DNA of 64,000 nucleotides from Tamarix chinensis (taxonomy: Eukaryota; Streptophyta; Magnoliopsida; Caryophyllales; Tamaricaceae): positions 100,210,303 to 100,274,302 of the forward strand of contig CM060176.1 in the NCBI GenBank assembly GCA_030549775.1, written 5' to 3'. Both the position numbers and the translations under genes were made by a program. The notes under the pieces were generated by a model. That model was not told the DNA's origin. It made no database searches and worked only from the letters and a program-made list of their open reading frames with translations. Within the stretch, counting starts at the first letter, position 1. Each line of letters opens with the position of its first letter. Positions 60,117-64,000 of the stretch are shown piece by piece.

Positions 60117-61530
60117 TGATGTACTCTATCCGCAAGTGCACAAAATTAGAGTAGTACTTGAGCTATCTTCCCATAGGGACTAGAGAGTGAACACCAAAAT
60201 AGTAATAAAACATTTCTATGTTTAGACTCCTAATTAAGATGGAAGTAGTGACTGACCAAACATGCATGGAAAATATGAAAACTTAAACTAACATTGAGAC
60301 AAATGAAAGTTCACCCCCAGATAGAAAAGGGCTAAGGCTCTAGTTAATCCCATTTATCCCAAAGTAATCAAACCCTTAACCCCAAACCCTGATTCATATC
60401 ACAAAATCAAGTATGCAACAAATGTATAAAGTGCAATGCTCTCTCAAGCCATTACAACTTGTTTCATATTGGGACTCATCAATCTCTAGCATGAATTTAA
60501 AGTGGACAATGCATTATGATTATCTCTAAGTCCCCTCTTTTAGGTTGTAGAGACCAAGCCAACATCTCTCGACCTTGTGGTTTATACTCTAGCTATGCTA
60601 ATGGAGCTCGCTCTAACTTATATCTCAAATCTCATTAAAGTTTATCAATTTGATAAAAGGAAGGTGATCAATTTTCCAATTGTTTTCCAATTAACACAAG
60701 AAACATAACACATACAATTATGAATGAAAATGGAATTTGATTGGGTCAAAAATTCTCAAAGCATTTGGATCAGGGGGTCTCTCTTTACCTTAGCATAGAT
60801 TTAATTAGCCGAGCATGATTCTAATTAAGCACATATTCATAAATAAAAAATAATCAGTCAATAAAAAATTATGAAATTAAAGAATATAATATGAAATGCC
60901 CTTTTATTCAAAAATTAGATTACATAGTTTTATCTTCTCGCTTGGATTACAAAAATTAAAATCTTAAGGATATATTGGGGATAAGGAATGAAGGAAAAAT
61001 GATGAACCCTAAGTCCCAATATCAACCTCTCTATTATGTTTAGGTTTCCCCCTAAAATAATTCTCCCAAAAATAAGTCAAAAAATACATTATATATGCGA
61101 TTAGGGGAATCAACACGAGCACCTAGTATTGTGTTTGATGTTGATTATGGTCAACATAGCCATGTCAACGGACATAATAGGGCCGCGTTGACTCTTGTCA
61201 TGTGACATAAAGTTAACCATGCCCATAGTTTGGCTTTAACTTTTTTTTTGACCCTCGGATGGGCTAATTTTTTAAGCGATGAAAATACAAAAAGATGATT
61301 TAAAACTTTCATGTTTATCACTTTTCCAAATCTAGATTTCATCATTATTGAATTTGCACATTTTTCTACCTTTCCCACTTTGAGTGCTCATTCTTACTTC
61401 TCATTTGTTCTAGATGTTTTGTTTAGCTCCTTTTGATGGGTATTTTCTTCAAATACCTGTAAAATATGATAAATAGTGGTAAGTAAGATCAAGTGGACTA
61501 AAGTATGTAAAAATTCATCATATACTCACA
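60117..61530. mobile_element. Unclassified insertion in G
   Basis: Begins TGATGTACTCTATCCGCAAG and then TGCACAAAATTAGAG, a word series I associate with a widespread plant repeat (ATCCGCAAGTGCAC... CCCATAGGGACT). The right end near CATCATATACTCACA is a guess because the G repeats resume at about 61580. No coding domain was recognised, including the minus-strand frame 61151-61378. Confidence 0.4.
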
Positions 61531-62954
61531 TAAAATATATTTGTTAAATCTCTAATCGATTAATATAAATCATATCTACCAATAAACCCTATGTTTAACA
61601 TCAAACACAAAACAATAATTATAAAATACAACAGGTGTTTATAGGTTAATGCCAAACATAACAAGATGTTTGCAAATAACACCCAACTAATGTCACATAT
61701 CACACTACAGACGTTTGTGGATTACATTAAACTTTCACATAATTGTTTTTTGATGGCACTAAAATTACATATTAGTGTTTGTTTGTGGCCCTCAACTTAA
61801 CTTATAATTGAACCATTTAAAATATCCCAAGATAACCGCTTTATAACTTATAAAGACCACTTTAAGGATAGAATAGCTAAAATATCAAATAACTTGGGGT
61901 CCAAAATCACAAAATAAGGCTATATTCTATTTTTGGGAAATCACTATCTATAGTTTGTGATCAAATTACATGTCATAGTTAAAGTCAATGATCAATGATC
62001 CAACTTTAACTTTTACTTATTTAACACCCCCATTTTTACTACTAAAATTTTCATTTTGTAGAAGCGTTAGTTATAAAATAAATAGGTGTTATCGCCACAC
62101 TCAACATAAGCCTATCATCCTCTACCATTCTTATACTAAGTGCTAAGGCTAAAACATTACCTTACTTAAATAACATAATTACAAAATTCAAAATACAAAG
62201 GATAATAGATAAGTATGGTACTAGTTAAAAGCAACATTAGCAGTCTACCAAAACTCAAGAGAGAAATTATAGGAGGACATGAAAGTCCAATTACATTCGG
62301 AGACCAAATAACAGAAGAGACACCAAATATTCCTATGCTCTCAAAATCGACTAACAACTTTCAACTAAACTCAGGAGCTGATCTACAAAGTCCACTGCTC
62401 ATTGAATAGGTAGGAGCCCACAAAAATGAACCCTTTAATATTATGATACTGAGAAACCCTTTATATCAAACTAATATGATAAAATAACATGGAACACATG
62501 AAAGACATACAACTAATATTGTATAAGACATATACATGCACATACGAGGATTGAGATATAATAATCACTTAGATAATCAAATTCCATTGAGGTCATGTAC
62601 TACTCATATTCATTCATCTGAAATAACTGAACTTACCAAATGAATAACCTAGAGATACTATCTGAAGTATGATTAGAAGAAAACCTTAATACAATAACCA
62701 CAAGGCATCATGACAATACATGATATAAACATTAAGATATACATAAAATGATCCAAACACAATAATAACAACAGATAAGAACTAGTCACTAAACTACCTA
62801 CTGTTCATGCATGCTCATTTAGAATATAATAACACTTATCAACTAAGCATCCCAAAATGCTCTATGAAGCAATAATCAAAACCCACTCTACACCACAGTT
62901 ATAACCTTTACAACATAATTCATGTCTCAACATTAACCCCAACCAATTACATAA

Positions 62955-63410
62955 CATCACAGGTATGTTCACAGGTATAATATTATAAGATCCATACCAT
63001 CATAGGTATACTTACAGGTATAATATAATAAAATTCATAACATCACATGTATACTTATAGGTACAGTATAATAAATCCATAGCCTCATAGGTATACTTAC
63101 AGGTACAATATAACAACATACATAACATCACAAGTATAATAAAATCCATAACCTCACAGGTATACATAATGTCACGGGTATACTTATAGGTACAGTATAA
63201 TAAAATCCATAACCTTACATGTATACTTACAGGTACAATATAACAACATAGATAACGTCATAGGTATACCTACAGGTACAACATAATAAAATCCATAACC
63301 TCACAGGTATTCTTACAGGTACAATATAACAACATATATAAAGTCATAGGTATACTTATAGATATAGTATAATAAAATCCATAACATCATAGGTATGCTC
63401 ACAGACATAA
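62955..63410 (-). repeat. About 47-bp tandem array in F
   Basis: Units ATAGGTATACTTACAGGTAC followed by ATATAACAACATACATAAC repeat about nine times with small differences. Confidence 0.88.
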
Positions 63411-63420
63411 TACCAACACA

Positions 63421-63635
63421 TGTAAGCATGAAGGCTGCTATCGAATCCATAACTAGGCACGAAGGCTACTACCAACCACATGTAGGTACAAAGGATGTTA
63501 TCGAAACCACATGTAGGCACAAAAGCTACTACCTAAAATCACAAGTAGGCACAAAGGCTGCTATCGAAACCACAAGTAGGAACGAAGGCTACTATCCAAA
63601 ACTATAGGTAGGCATAAAGGCTACTACTAAACCAA
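63421..63635 (-). repeat. About 31-bp tandem array in F
   Basis: Units TAGGCACAAAGGCTGCTATC followed by GAAACCACAAG repeat about six times. The open frame across it (63395-63607) reflects the repeat. Confidence 0.88.
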
Positions 63636-64000
63636 TCCAATATACAATACTAAGTATTCTAGTTAAATCATATCATTTTTATTTTTATTTACTCGAGGGG
63701 GATACAATAATAACCCAGAGAAATAAAAATACATCGGTCATACTGGCATACAAGAATCACGGTATCCTCCTACCATCTAACCTAGAGGTATAACAACACT
63801 ATGGTCGTACTGATGCATAAGACACACAGTACCCTCCTCACCTCGAACACCTAATCCTTAAATATCAATACCCCCTATTGGGCCCGTAGGTCACCTATAG
63901 AGTAGACTAAGACCTTACTGGGGTACAACCAGCACACCAGAAACCAAAACAAATCGAGGACTCCTACCTCATCTCTAGGCTAGTTACCCCTAGAGAGAAA

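Larger units (their letters stand above)
59012..62019 (-). mobile_element. Element G: diverged family member, interrupted
   Basis: Begins TATAACACTCCCATTTTTAC, a decayed TGTAACACCCCC end. It has a 49-bp tandem unit (core GACTTTCATGTTTAATAACC) from 59658, and further related words at about 61580-61690, after an unrelated insertion near 60117-61530. The other end of G is not visible; element F begins at about 62020. Confidence 0.5.
62020..64000 (-). mobile_element. Element F: diverged family member, runs off the window
   Basis: Begins TTAACACCCCCATTTTTACT, with the hairpin region CACACTCAACATAAG...TACTAAGTGCTAAGG at about 62095-62150. The CATTGAATAGGTAGGAGCCC module follows at about 62400, matching CATTGAATAGGCAGGGGCCC in E. 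GATACTGAGAAACCC comes next (62445). It also has TACCCCCTATTGGGCCCGTA near 63870. In place of the E palindrome array it has two other tandem arrays. The far end lies beyond the window. Confidence 0.65.

Overview
The window is nuclear DNA of a flowering plant. The evidence is a 23-exon gene with GT-AG introns for a plant-type INO80 ATPase, together with plant transposable elements (CACTA/En-Spm, hAT, Helitron, Stowaway, LINE and very long LTR-like units). A non-grass monocot is my weak guess from the style of the protein and the MITE; the species cannot be read from the sequence.

Layout. Positions 1-22784, minus strand, hold the whole coding region of INO80, the Snf2-family motor of the INO80 chromatin-remodelling complex. 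I placed 23 exons, all in phase, giving 4,665 nt and 1,554 residues. Four introns are swollen. The 6.1-kb intron between exons 18 and 19 holds a dead hAT transposase, the 2.9-kb intron 15/16 a Stowaway MITE, and the 3.3-kb intron 11/12 a small Helitron and an AT-rich insertion. Positions 22785-23300 are the 5' leader and putative promoter, with a telo-box. I see no other host gene.

From about 23.7 kb to the end the window is nested repeats. A decayed LINE (minus strand) is split by a 4,981-bp element, E. A related element, H, starts at 29932 and runs up to a CACTA transposon (34382-58468, 3-bp TSD TAA). The CACTA holds element C (35025-55509). C holds D (38862-44037, opposite strand) and A (44669-54623), and A holds B (48636-53342). 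Two more relatives, G and F, fill 59-64 kb. A, B and D have perfect 5-bp target duplications (ACCGG, ATAAT, ATCTC). With insertions removed, A, B, C, D and E are 5,243, 4,707, 5,344, 5,176 and 4,981 bp, which supports the nest model.

The A-H family is the most unusual thing here. Each complete copy is a single 4.7-5.3-kb unit with 5'-TG...CA-3' ends and no recognisable gag-pol, as expected of giant solo LTRs or of a non-autonomous element. Copies share an order of modules: an AT-rich end, a roughly 1.2-kb strand-asymmetric pyrimidine-rich block with a TATA box in several copies, a repeat-rich stretch, an array of CCGGT-N2-ACCGG palindromes, a CAGTAC...GTACTG palindrome, and a terminal hairpin 100-150 bp from the end. 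A and B both landed inside the palindrome array of their host copy, which hints at self-targeting.
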